A stretch of 64,000 nucleotides of DNA from positions 29,140,192-29,204,191 of the forward strand of contig CM059570.1 in assembly GCA_030386875.1 (NCBI GenBank). The letters are read 5' to 3'. The DNA is from Morinoia aosen. Lineage: Eukaryota > Arthropoda > Malacostraca > Amphipoda > Talitridae. The notes under the pieces are model-generated. The model was given only the letters and a program-made list of their open reading frames with translations, searched no databases and had not been told where the DNA came from. The translations under genes were made by a program, and so were the position numbers. Below are positions 1 through 9,105 of this stretch, piece by piece (position 1 is the stretch's first letter; each line of letters begins with the position of its first letter).

Positions 1-112
1 GGTGGTTGTAGGATGCATCTGTAAGTTCCTGTTTTAACGCAAATCGGGATCTTGCCTTTCAAGGTGGGGGCCGGGGTTGTGAGTAAACGTGAGATGAGTC
101 GGTGTTTAATGT
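1..112. repeat. Left remnant of a ~80-90 bp minisatellite split by the gypsy insertion
   Basis: The motifs CTGTAAGTTCCTGTTTTAACG and CTTTCAAGGTGGGGG match the degenerate units at 9483-9835 on the other side of the gypsy element. The two parts were therefore one array before the element inserted. Nothing coding is seen. Confidence 0.7.
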
Positions 113-458
113 TGTTGTGACTCGCATCGCCGCAAAGCACGCTCACAACACGAAAGCCTACTGATCGTAATTCGTTGTAGCACCTGCGGTTCTCGAGGAC
201 GCTACACCAGTGCTACGTTGTCCACTGTTGTCAGCACAAGGAACAGAAAGTCGGGTGGGTTCACAATGTTTATGCCGAACACGTATATACACGAACACAT
301 GAAGTTCCTCTACTCGGAGTTCCCCTCCGGTGACAAATCACCATTACACCATCTACACAAAACCGATGACTTGGGGCACAGCTATTCACAAATATGGCCT
401 GAAAGCTGCACAAAAGCGACATGGTTAGGAAAAATGCTTAAACACGGCGATCACAACA
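113..458 (-). repeat. 3' LTR of the gypsy element
   Basis: 346 bp with perfect 8-bp terminal inverted repeats (TGTTGTGA and TCACAACA). It aligns over its whole length with 9106-9482, with about nine substitutions (roughly 2.6% by eye) and one 31-bp gap. It lies at the integrase/ORF3 end of the element and so is the 3' LTR. Confidence 0.93.
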
Positions 459-470
459 TATCCCCCCACC
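459..470 (-). promoter_or_regulatory. Polypurine tract of the gypsy element
   Basis: On the minus strand the sequence is GGTGGGGGGATA directly before the TGTTGTGA start of the 3' LTR. This is the position and composition expected for the plus-strand primer of an LTR retroelement. Confidence 0.8.
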
Positions 471-1265
471 AGTGGATACCCTGGGATCCACTCATAAATA
501 AACCGAATCCTGCACCCCAGCTCCCTTCCACCCTGTGAGACGAACTATCGCTATTGTCTACAATTGGCGATACATATCAGTACATAACTCTTGCTTTTAA
601 ACCTATCAATGTGTTCAGAACAGTTATTTATATTAAGCATTGTTTTGATGTACACATCTCTCTCAAAACGCAGCAAACACCCCGTAATACCTCCCGATCA
701 CGAGGCACCAACCAGGCTGATATCCGGTCACATCTGCCAACGTATCGTCAATATCATATCGATAACGCCGACAGCACCGTACGCAGGAGACATCTGGTCT
801 AACGCAACGTTTTTTGAGTTTCAAGAATATAGTCATGTTCGAGTTTTGTCAACGATGGCGCATATTTAATTAACAAGGTGCCTACATGAAAAGCATCAAC
901 ATGAGTTCAATACCATTCAACCCCAAATTTAAATGACAGTGGAACGCATTATTTATCTAAAATTACAACATATACCAATATAAACCAGCACTGCCAGTAC
1001 AACCGCAACACAAATAACTTCAGACAAGAATCTTTAATTTAAATCTTAATTCTAACTTTACAACACAATCTTTATTAACATATCTACCTATCCAAGCGGA
1101 TCGTTACAGACACAACTCATTAAAATCAGAGGATAGTACGCATTTGCTAAAGCTTAATTATACGCACATCCCAACACACACATATATCTAAACATTTAAC
1201 GCATCAGCTTGAACGAGCATAAAATCATATTCATCACCGTACATCAAGACTAGTAAAAGGCACAT
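471..1265 (-). other. Non-coding 3' region of the gypsy element
   Basis: About 800 bp, AT-rich, between the last open frame and the polypurine tract. No open frame with recognisable domains and no repeat structure were seen. It is part of the element, since it lies between the LTRs. Confidence 0.6.
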
Positions 1266-2159
1266 TTATTTATTTTTATCACGCCATTTGTACTCGAGTA
1301 CTTTAGGTTGCACGTGAGGGTAGGTCTCAACAAGACCTCTGGAACGCGTAACTCTCTCTGATACATTAGAGTTACTAATATTTTGCAAATCACACAAAAT
1401 GTCAGCGCTTTCCGACTCAATCCAATTAAATCTTTCGAAACGACTCTCACTTCCCATGTAATTCTTAGCCCATATTTCTCGTAAAAACCTATTGTTACCT
1501 CTAAAGCTTGATACTGCCTTTCTAGACTGGACAGAGTTTCTTTTCATAATATTTAAAGCTGCTTTTACCGCCGCAAGATTTTCCCCTACTGACTTATTCT
1601 CTCCAAATCCTGAAAAGTTGGCTTCTTCAGGTAAATAATCCGGAGTAGCACATGCAGCCCAGGAACCTGCCTCACACTGAGCTACCACATTTAAACTTTC
1701 GTTGATTAACTCCTTTTGCACAGTAAATGCCTGTTCAACCACATTTAAAATTACAGCCGCACTCGCACTATCGCTATCGGTCGAAGGCTGCAATACTGGT
1801 GAAAGTGATTCACTGATCCTCAAATTCTCTGAATATTGTCGTACTGGTGTAGAAGCTTTAGGTTCTGCGTCGACTTCTGCTTCAACTACAACCCTCTGTA
1901 ATACCCCACCTAAGTTAGAATCACCTTGTGCCCTGGGTTTTCCGCTAACATTGAAATGACGATTTCTATTCTGGTTATTTTGCCCGTTCTGCTCTGGACT
2001 AAACCCAAGAAAATCTCCACTCCCCTTATCAGAAAAAACTTGGAAATTCCACGGATCTACCGCTTCAAGAGGAGGAATCTTTGTTATTGTACGTTTATCA
2101 GGAGGTGGTGTTAAATGTACAGAGAACTGACCTACCCGCTGTTTACCATCTTCCGCCAC
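1266..2159 (-). CDS. Gypsy ORF3, unknown protein in the env position
   Basis: A 297-residue open frame downstream of integrase, beginning 12 bp after its stop. I do not recognise a domain. There is no signal peptide and no hydrophobic segment, so it does not look like an envelope protein. The first half is rich in Gln, Asn and Ser, and the C-terminus is basic. The first in-frame ATG is about 200 codons in and the upstream codons open with GTG. If translated whole, it would need splicing, frameshifting or a non-ATG start. It may equally be a C-terminal extension of the polyprotein in another frame. Confidence 0.55.
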   Translation of the reverse strand: MAEDGKQRVGQFSVHLTPPPDKRTITKIPPLEAVDPWNFQVFSDKGSGDFLGFSPEQNGQNNQNRNRHFNVSGKPRAQGDSNLGGVLQRVVVEAEVDAEPKASTPVRQYSENLRISESLSPVLQPSTDSDSASAAVILNVVEQAFTVQKELINESLNVVAQCEAGSWAACATPDYLPEEANFSGFGENKSVGENLAAVKAALNIMKRNSVQSRKAVSSFRGNNRFLREIWAKNYMGSESRFERFNWIESESADILCDLQNISNSNVSERVTRSRGLVETYPHVQPKVLEYKWRDKNK

Positions 2160-2171
2160 ATAACCTCACCA

Positions 2172-4160
2172 TCAGTTACTCGACGAAACACAATCACTCT
2201 CATCGGAAAGAGTCGAATCCCCATCACTACTGCTAGACGAATCACCAGTAGAGTTCAAACTACTACAACTAGTAGTACTACTATCACTAAAGCCATAAAA
2301 TGAAGGAACGCAGCTCCCGTTCCCAGCAGTTTCAAATTCATATGGCTCTATCAAGTCGGATTCATCAAAACTACTGTTCATCTGGAAATATTTCAATAAA
2401 TATTTTGGAGGCTCATTCCACGACTTGAGCTGCCTATGATGCACTCTACGAATACTTCCTTCTTCATCTCTCACTTCATAAGTCACACCATTTGATTGGA
2501 TTTTAACCACCCAAAAGGGGCCCACAAACTTTGGCTCTAGCTTATGTTTAGTTTGTTTACCTATGCGATGAATCTTGTACAATACTTTTTGTCCTATTTT
2601 GAAAGCACTAAATTTTTCATGACCTTGCTCCCAATTATTCACAATTTGTTTTTCAATAGGTATAGGACCACGCAAAAAATGATTTCTCTGCAACAAGAAC
2701 TGAGACGGACTACAACCAATTTGCGAATGATGAGTGTTATACGCAATAAGAGCTCTACTTACTTTGTCCCAATCTAAAGGATTATCATAGGTGATCCCCC
2801 TCAAAATTTGTATGATTGTCTGATTACTACGCTCCACACACCCATTTGAAGAAGCTCTATAACTGGTACTATAAATGTGTGCAATATTAAACGAATCCAA
2901 AACATCGTTAAACTCCGATGCTCGAAACTCACTACCATTATCAGTTAGTATTCGGTCCGGGATTCTTAGCATAGCAGGTAATACTCTACTTTTCAAAGCT
3001 GCTGATACTGTTTTCGATGTTTTATCTTTAATGGGAATGGCGATGAGAAATTTAGAAAAATGATCTATAGCAACTAACAACGCAACATTACCCTGAGAAG
3101 AACGAGAAAATTGAAGTATATCAATGGCAACAAGATCAAAAGGGTGAGAAGCCTCTATCTTGCGAGTAGGTGGTGTCACCAACCGAGGAGATGTCTTATA
3201 AAGTTGACAATGCCTGCACGATACACACACATCACGAACAATAGAAGCAGCTGCAGGATGCCAGAAGTGCTGTTTCACTAATTTGTCTATCTTTTGAATG
3301 CCTATATGTGCAAGTTGAATGTGAAGTTTGTACACAACATCAATCATTATTATAAATGGAACAATGGGTACATAATAATCACCTATGCTTCTAACAACAA
3401 TATTTGACATGACACTCAACGAACTGTAGTACCTCCGGAACTGACCAAGACAACGCTGTTTCCAAAAACTTACATGTACGTTATTATTGATCTTTGTCTT
3501 CAAAGATTTTATAGCAAAATCATTACTCTGAATATTCCGGATACTTGAGTTTGCAAAAATAAATTTCACCCTCACGTTACGTCTCGCTTCGGCAATGTCA
3601 TCAATTTCCCCAGCACTTTCAATACTCTCTTGATCCACATGTTCAACAGTTTCTTCATCAATATCTGACCCCGATACACTCGAATTGAAAAAACCAATCA
3701 AGCTGACACACAAAAATTCATCCAGGTCTTCCTCCACCTTAAAGGGATACCTAACCAGCTCACCAGCAATGACAAAGCTCAGGGAAAGACTACCATAGTT
3801 AATGGTTATCTTGTTCTCTGCTAAGAAATTTGCGCCAATTAAACAACAGCATGGTATGGCATCACTTTCGACTATTGCAAATGGTACTTTCACATCCATT
3901 TTTAACCCCTTTAGAAGACAATCAAAATGAATCACACCACGTAACAAAGCTCTTCGGCCATCAATTCCTATAACTGCAGAATCTTCTACTTCATCAAAAT
4001 CGAACTGTACACCCCTATCAATCAGCATAGTAGTCACTTCCCTCGTGATTAGGCATCCTTGAGATCCTGTATCTATCAAGGCACAAATTTTGACACCTCC
4101 AATTTCCACCGCACAACCAGTACCAACTTCAACTCCATGATTGCATTCCGTTGTACACAT
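2172..4160 (-). CDS. Gypsy retropepsin-like domain plus integrase
   Basis: 662 residues. Residues about 5-135 look like a full retropepsin: ALIDTGSQG active-site loop near residue 30 and a C-terminal GANFLAENKITINY segment. Integrase follows at about 280-560. It has an HHCC zinc module (LHIQLAHIG, then CVSCRHC), a catalytic core with AIDILQF and TDNGSEF, and a Glu in NGCVERSN exactly 35 residues after the second Asp (DD35E). The C-terminal part has the small basic fold usual in gypsy integrases (GPFWVVKI, YEVRDEEG), then a Ser/Asp-rich tail. A protease domain directly before integrase is unusual, because gypsy elements normally carry it before RT. ATG at 4160 overlaps an upstream stop (TAAATG). 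Confidence 0.88.
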   Translation of the reverse strand: MCTTECNHGVEVGTGCAVEIGGVKICALIDTGSQGCLITREVTTMLIDRGVQFDFDEVEDSAVIGIDGRRALLRGVIHFDCLLKGLKMDVKVPFAIVESDAIPCCCLIGANFLAENKITINYGSLSLSFVIAGELVRYPFKVEEDLDEFLCVSLIGFFNSSVSGSDIDEETVEHVDQESIESAGEIDDIAEARRNVRVKFIFANSSIRNIQSNDFAIKSLKTKINNNVHVSFWKQRCLGQFRRYYSSLSVMSNIVVRSIGDYYVPIVPFIIMIDVVYKLHIQLAHIGIQKIDKLVKQHFWHPAAASIVRDVCVSCRHCQLYKTSPRLVTPPTRKIEASHPFDLVAIDILQFSRSSQGNVALLVAIDHFSKFLIAIPIKDKTSKTVSAALKSRVLPAMLRIPDRILTDNGSEFRASEFNDVLDSFNIAHIYSTSYRASSNGCVERSNQTIIQILRGITYDNPLDWDKVSRALIAYNTHHSQIGCSPSQFLLQRNHFLRGPIPIEKQIVNNWEQGHEKFSAFKIGQKVLYKIHRIGKQTKHKLEPKFVGPFWVVKIQSNGVTYEVRDEEGSIRRVHHRQLKSWNEPPKYLLKYFQMNSSFDESDLIEPYEFETAGNGSCVPSFYGFSDSSTTSCSSLNSTGDSSSSSDGDSTLSDESDCVSSSN

Positions 4161-4260
4161 TTACCTCAGCTTCGTCTACATCGTCATTATTAATATTTAA
4201 GCCAGAATCGTCAAATTGTTGACCTAATTCACTACACTGATTCACAAGATCACCCTTCAC

Positions 4261-5712
4261 CTACGAAACCAATGCCTCTTCATTTACTCGGCTAAAAACG
4301 GGGTTGAAGTGAATTCCTGCAATACACTGCAAGTGAATCTTTGGTTCTCCCTCAGAATTAGGAGTTTGTCTTTTAAACACAACCGGCCATTGCATACCAT
4401 GATGAACCCAAATTTCCACCTTAAATATCTCACAAGCTACCAGCAATAACTCTTCCCTCGGTAATTGGCCCCTTCTTCTCATTGACCTGAGAGCCCTTCC
4501 TACTTCTTTTGTGATCTTAATTTTAAATTTAGATGGGTTCTGTGTCAAATAATCAACCAAAAGCTCTCTAAGCCCCAGATCATCTTTAGGCAAATCCACA
4601 TGTATTTTGTCATGCTTTAAATCCTCTAAACACATGAACAAAGAAATGAAAAATGAATCTCCACCCCCATCTATCTTTTTCATGACCCTCAATCCAGTGG
4701 GCAAGCCTAACTCTTCACCTTCATCCTCAAAACACTCACCAGGACTGCACACACTCCTAGACATCGCATCGGCTATTACATTCTCGCTTCCCGGTCTATA
4801 CCTTAGTTCAAAATCGTACTCAGCAATATCATTAAATGTACGCATCAACCGTGAATTAGTAATGGCCATATTATGAAGAAAGCAGAATGGCTTGTGGTCG
4901 GTATACAGAATGAACTTAGTACCTAATATGAATGGTGGAAATACCTTGATACCCCACCTAATAGCTACCAATTCACGCTCCAAAGTAGAGTACCTTGTCT
5001 CAGCCTTGGAAAATGTAGTAGATGAATACCCAATGACCTTGTAGCCTCCCTGCTGTACTTGCATCAAGCATCCTCCAGCCCCCACGGCAGAGGCATCTAC
5101 AGATAACTCCAACGGGGCAGCTTCATCAGAATAATCTGGAAAAGATAGCGTAACCTCCTCCAATAACTTTTCCTTCAATTGAAGAAAAGCCTGTTCCATT
5201 TCTTCATTCCAAGTCAACTTACAATGTTTTTGGCCCCCAGTAAGTTCAGTTAGCGGTCTTGCAATTATCGAACCATTTTGAAGAAAACGTCTCCCAAAAT
5301 TTACAAGCCCCAAGAATTGCCGCAATTCACTAACAGTTGTGGGTTTTGGAAAGTTACGCAATTTATCACAATACTCCGGAGATTTACGTATGCCATCTTC
5401 ACCAATTACATGCCCTAAAAAATTCACTTGCCTTTTAAAAAATTCACACTCTGATATTTTTATTTTAATTCCATTCTTGCTCAAGGTGTTCATTACCTTT
5501 TCTACTAATTCCAAGTGTTCACTAAACGTTTTACTCAGGATCAAAATGTCATCAATGTAAACCAAGACATTTGTTAAAACAAACATCTGAGAGAATCTGT
5601 TGCACATTCTTCTGGAAAGCAATACCAATATTTTTGAGACCAAATGATAAAGTTTTAAACTGAAAATGATCATGAGGAGTACTAAATGCAGTATACTCAC
5701 AGCTCTCAGCAT
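4261..5712 (-). CDS. Gypsy RT C-terminal part, RNase H and OTU-like domain
   Basis: A 483-codon frame. Real RT homology begins near residue 46 (VYIDDILIL, the YxDD active site at 52-55). The preceding residues are probably out of frame with the true protein. RNase H covers about 195-320, with acidic residues in LSVDASAVGAGG, STLERELVA, LYTDHKPF and VIADAMSR. Residues about 345-478 have the layout of an OTU cysteine protease: a GGGDSFF motif at the catalytic-Cys site, a LLVACEIFKVEIWV segment and a terminal GIHFNPV His motif. The catalytic Cys is replaced by Ser here, so the domain is probably inactive in this copy. It ends at a TAG, followed by about 100 bp of acidic-coding sequence before the next ORF. 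Confidence 0.85.
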   Translation of the reverse strand: MLRAVSILHLVLLMIIFSLKLYHLVSKILVLLSRRMCNRFSQMFVLTNVLVYIDDILILSKTFSEHLELVEKVMNTLSKNGIKIKISECEFFKRQVNFLGHVIGEDGIRKSPEYCDKLRNFPKPTTVSELRQFLGLVNFGRRFLQNGSIIARPLTELTGGQKHCKLTWNEEMEQAFLQLKEKLLEEVTLSFPDYSDEAAPLELSVDASAVGAGGCLMQVQQGGYKVIGYSSTTFSKAETRYSTLERELVAIRWGIKVFPPFILGTKFILYTDHKPFCFLHNMAITNSRLMRTFNDIAEYDFELRYRPGSENVIADAMSRSVCSPGECFEDEGEELGLPTGLRVMKKIDGGGDSFFISLFMCLEDLKHDKIHVDLPKDDLGLRELLVDYLTQNPSKFKIKITKEVGRALRSMRRRGQLPREELLLVACEIFKVEIWVHHGMQWPVVFKRQTPNSEGEPKIHLQCIAGIHFNPVFSRVNEEALVS

Positions 5713-6220
5713 CTAATGGAACTTGATAATATCCTTTGATTAAGTCTAACTTAGTGAAAAATTTTGTATTATGCGCACTGTAAATATGTTCAGATAGGTC
5801 CGGCATGGGAAATTTCTCAGTAACAGTCTGCTTATTAAGCTTGCGATAATCTATGCACATTCGAATTTCTCTTTTACCTAGATCAGAAGATTTCTTAATT
5901 ACTGGTACGATAGGGCTACTCCATGGTGAACTACTACGCTCAATTATGTCTAATGCTAACAGCTCCTTACACTGTCGATCAATTTCCTTGTTAACAGGCT
6001 CCAAAAATTTCCGTGGTCTTTGCCATACGGGAGTGTTATCACTCAACTCTATCCTATGAGGTATAACTTTAGCCCTTCCTATGTCAAATTCATTTCTGCT
6101 AATGGCATCCTGAGATCTAACCAACATTTCATACACTAGTTGCTTCTGCTCAGGAGTAACATTATCGCCCAAAATTATCCTGTCCTTAAGACTCTTCCGA
6201 CCAGTACACCAGCCCGTCAC
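5552..6220 (-). CDS. Gypsy reverse transcriptase, N-terminal and palm part
   Basis: 222 residues with RT blocks in order: WSSPIVPVIKK, MCIDYRKLNKQTV, FTKLDLIKGYYQVPL (first catalytic Asp) and FKTLSFGLKNIGIAFQ. The frame then runs into a stop just where the YxDD motif should follow. That motif is in the next frame (4261-5712), so the RT domain is split by a one-base frame change near 5575. The N-terminal residues overlap the end of the preceding protease-like frame by about 35 bp. The frame change inside a catalytic domain is read as a disabling mutation, not programmed frameshifting. Confidence 0.88.
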   Translation of the reverse strand: MTGWCTGRKSLKDRIILGDNVTPEQKQLVYEMLVRSQDAISRNEFDIGRAKVIPHRIELSDNTPVWQRPRKFLEPVNKEIDRQCKELLALDIIERSSSPWSSPIVPVIKKSSDLGKREIRMCIDYRKLNKQTVTEKFPMPDLSEHIYSAHNTKFFTKLDLIKGYYQVPLDAESCEYTAFSTPHDHFQFKTLSFGLKNIGIAFQKNVQQILSDVCFNKCLGLH

Positions 6221-7169
6221 TCTCTAAAGAAGGGACTTCCACTAAGGTGCTGACATACCCTAACCTTTCCCCCTTCTTAACTCTAGTGCACTCAGCAGAA
6301 GTTCCATTCTTACATTTCACAGCAACAACATTCTCATGACCTACATCAAAGTTAATAATGCCATCAGAGCTGCGCAATTTTGAATTCAACGGTTTTCCTT
6401 CAAAAAAGTACACAAGATTTGACATGATAGGCCCCACATTCGCAAGCCTAACCTCAACAGGAATACAAGCTGCATGTTTCCTCTCCACGTCAACATCACA
6501 AGCAGCAAACACAGGTATAGTTTCATGCATGACATGGTTTATCTCTCCTGAATCAGAAAAATAATACAAAATTCGGCCTTTGCCCTGATCCAGTCTAGAA
6601 ATCATCCGTTTAGACATATCAATACATAACTTATTTCGTTTAAGGAAGTTCAAGCCCAACACAATGTCAAATGCAAACTTATCACATTGTACAACATCAA
6701 AAGAATAGGAAGCGGCAGGCAACCCTAACGTTTCACCAACCAATTCTACCTTACCTATAGTTTCAACAAATGTACTCCCTAACCCTTTAATTCTACACTT
6801 CAAACGTTCATCAATACATCCCCTACAATCTCTACATACACTCTCCTTCATGATGTTAGCGTTTGCACTACTATCTACCCAGGCCTTATACTCTGTGCCC
6901 TGAACAACGAAAGGAATAGTCATTAATTTTCCTGGCAGCAAATGAACAATATTAACATCGTATACCTCAATGGACTCTTGGTCTGTCCTCGTCAGAGGTG
7001 TATCAGCATCAACTGTCTCATTACGGATTTTTGCTTGGTCGTCCACTTGAATTTCTGATGACACCACATTCCCATCTTCACTGCTCGTGGGCTTAGATGA
7101 TAACTTGTCTCCGCTGCACCTGAGATGTTCCACCATGTCCCTTCTGTCTTCATTACTCTCAGCCATCAC
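6186..7169 (-). CDS. Gypsy first retropepsin-like domain (DSS active-site loop)
   Basis: 327 residues. An acidic N-terminal third precedes a retropepsin-like region at about 75-185: KAWVDSSANANIM where DTG/DSG is expected, then FDIVLGLNFLKRNKLCIDM, the C-terminal LGxxFL block. VDSSA in place of VDTGA or VDSGA means the catalytic Gly after Asp-Thr/Ser is missing, so activity is doubtful. It occupies the normal gypsy protease position between gag and RT. The frame ends TCT TAA, and RT continues one base forward. Confidence 0.75.
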   Translation of the reverse strand: MMAESNEDRRDMVEHLRCSGDKLSSKPTSSEDGNVVSSEIQVDDQAKIRNETVDADTPLTRTDQESIEVYDVNIVHLLPGKLMTIPFVVQGTEYKAWVDSSANANIMKESVCRDCRGCIDERLKCRIKGLGSTFVETIGKVELVGETLGLPAASYSFDVVQCDKFAFDIVLGLNFLKRNKLCIDMSKRMISRLDQGKGRILYYFSDSGEINHVMHETIPVFAACDVDVERKHAACIPVEVRLANVGPIMSNLVYFFEGKPLNSKLRSSDGIINFDVGHENVVAVKCKNGTSAECTRVKKGERLGYVSTLVEVPSLESDGLVYWSEES

Positions 7170-7318
7170 CTCAGCTCAGCCTTCAAGACAGCTGTCCGGT
7201 TGATGGTCCATTTCGTCATTCAAAACAGCGAATCTATTAGACCATGGTCCACCAGTCGAACTGCCGGAGGATTTCTGATGCCTAAACTCTGGGACACCCC
7301 CTCTTGAGCCAGAGTACA

Positions 7319-8905
7319 TCAGTTTCCCGAAAGACGTCGCTGCTGGTGTTGCCGCTGAGGAGTGCTTCCACGACGAACATCAGTTAGGCTCTGGTACCTC
7401 TGCTTGGGTAGGCGCTCATTTCCCTCATTCCTTAGCTCATGGGATCTCTGAGTATCATTACGATAAGGATATGGTTGATGGACCTCAGGGCCTCTTCTGT
7501 AGTTGGAATACTCCGCATCACCACTGAAATGGGAGCGCCTGCTTTTCCCTCTGCCATTACCAATCTTTCTAGGGCAGTTGTAGAAAAAATGCTCCCCGGA
7601 ACCACAAGCAAAACATGCTCCCAACTTGGACCTACAGTCAGCTTCTCTGTGTCCCATACGCCCACAGTAGGTACACGCTGTAGTTCTTCTCTTCAAATGC
7701 TGCGGAAATCTGTTAATGTTCCTTGGAGCATTCTCACGATAGGTGGGGTTTGCATTCCATAAACCGCCATTAAAATTTCCATTCTGTCGATTTTCATACT
7801 GACGCTGACTCTCCTGGTATGGCCTCGGTTTTTCCTTTACCCCAACGTTGATAACGATTTCCTCAACGTCTGATGTTTTTTCCTTTCCTGCTTCAAGGTC
7901 ACACAAGCTGGCAAATTTTTTCAACTCTCCCCATTTCAGGTTTTTCCCCACCATTCTATGCCCCAAAATTTGAGTTCTCACAAGTTTTTTGAACTTTCGT
8001 GGTAGAATAGATATATATTTTTCTTGCAAGGTTTTACTGGTCGCAACATCCTTGCTCGGATAAGCAACTGCAAACAGTTTTTCAAGACGAGTAGCAAGCA
8101 AATACATGCTCTCACCAGTCACATGTTTTGCTTGCACGAAGTTACCTTTATTTTTACTTTTCCTTGCCAGCTTCTGATTATCATACCAATCTTCCAACTT
8201 CCTCTTCAGACTTACATAGGAATCATTTACCGACCTTACGATTTTCAACGCCTTCAATGTTTCACCTTGCAGTTTAGTTTCCAACTCCCCGATCCAAAGT
8301 AGTGTTGACCCCTTGAAATTTTGCTGACAATATTCTTCGAACCACTGGAGGTACAGCTTAAGATTCATGCCTGAATCTTCATCAAATTTCTCGAAGGTCG
8401 GGATCTTCCTCATGTCCAAATGGCTGAGGGTTTCCACTAATTGGGTGAATTCACTTCCACGATGTTGCCTTTTATTCTTATTTTTTGGTCTTCTTTTCCC
8501 TTTCTTACCACGCTGTCTGCCATTAGCACTACTGCTAGAATCACTCGAAGTGTCAGAACTGTCACTAGGAGACTCCTCTTGGCTACTGGATGAGCCGGAT
8601 GAATAGGCAGGTGACTCAGCATGCCTAACTTTCATTTTCTTCTTAGGAATAGCACCTGGGCCTGTGGTTTTGCTAGCCTCTTCTGGCTTCTCTGGGTCTT
8701 CCGTTTTAGTGAAGCTCACCATCACTTTATCGAAATCTTCCTTCAACTTCTGCAGTTCTTCTCTTGCTTTGGTAGAGACTTTTCCCTCTCGTGAACCTAC
8801 CGTCATCATGAATTTTTTCATGTGCTGCAAATTTTCGAGGATAAAATCTTCTTCCTTCTCCGAAATAGCCTGCTCTCCAGGATCTGCTCCACCAATGGCC
8901 TCCAT
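7319..8905 (-). CDS. Gypsy gag with two CCHC zinc knuckles
   Basis: 528 residues. A Ser-rich, charged N-terminal region is followed by a gag-like capsid region (about 150-330, with LKLYLQWFEEYCQQNF and ETLKALKIV). Near the C-terminus are two zinc knuckles, CTYCGRMGHREADC and CFACGSGEHFFYNC, both CX2CX4HX4C. The last 100 residues are basic and Arg/Gln-rich. The ATG at 8905 lies about 180 bp downstream of the primer binding site, as expected for the first ORF. The frame ends TGATG, and a short protein-like frame continues toward the protease region. Confidence 0.9.
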   Translation of the reverse strand: MEAIGGADPGEQAISEKEEDFILENLQHMKKFMMTVGSREGKVSTKAREELQKLKEDFDKVMVSFTKTEDPEKPEEASKTTGPGAIPKKKMKVRHAESPAYSSGSSSSQEESPSDSSDTSSDSSSSANGRQRGKKGKRRPKNKNKRQHRGSEFTQLVETLSHLDMRKIPTFEKFDEDSGMNLKLYLQWFEEYCQQNFKGSTLLWIGELETKLQGETLKALKIVRSVNDSYVSLKRKLEDWYDNQKLARKSKNKGNFVQAKHVTGESMYLLATRLEKLFAVAYPSKDVATSKTLQEKYISILPRKFKKLVRTQILGHRMVGKNLKWGELKKFASLCDLEAGKEKTSDVEEIVINVGVKEKPRPYQESQRQYENRQNGNFNGGLWNANPTYRENAPRNINRFPQHLKRRTTACTYCGRMGHREADCRSKLGACFACGSGEHFFYNCPRKIGNGRGKSRRSHFSGDAEYSNYRRGPEVHQPYPYRNDTQRSHELRNEGNERLPKQRYQSLTDVRRGSTPQRQHQQRRLSGN

Positions 8906-9087
8906 TGTCTTGTCGACTCAGCTCTTAGCTGTGCAACCACCAGCACAAGTCACACAGAGGGGAACTCCGACGGAAGTGAACTAGTCTAACCAGCACCACA
9001 ACTTATTACATACACCGGGCAACGATCTTGTAGACTCTCGAAGGCACTATTAAACAGAAACACAAACATAGAGGTTCACTGATCCTG

Positions 9088-9099
9088 GTCACGGCACCA
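9088..9099 (-). promoter_or_regulatory. Primer binding site, tRNA-His type
   Basis: On the minus strand TGGTGCCGTGAC starts 6 bp after the 5' LTR end. It is complementary to CCA plus the 3' acceptor arm of metazoan tRNA-His (GTCACGGCA-CCA). A further GGAT match follows after two mismatches. Confidence 0.75.
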
Positions 9100-9105
9100 A
9101 TTCTA

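Noticed and set aside
218-538. 106-codon plus-strand open frame at the left end
   Set aside because: Lies inside the 3' LTR and polypurine tract of the gypsy element and has no domain.
1266-2159. Envelope gene in the gypsy element
   Set aside because: The position fits, but there is no signal peptide, transmembrane segment or furin-like site, so I call it only an unknown ORF3.
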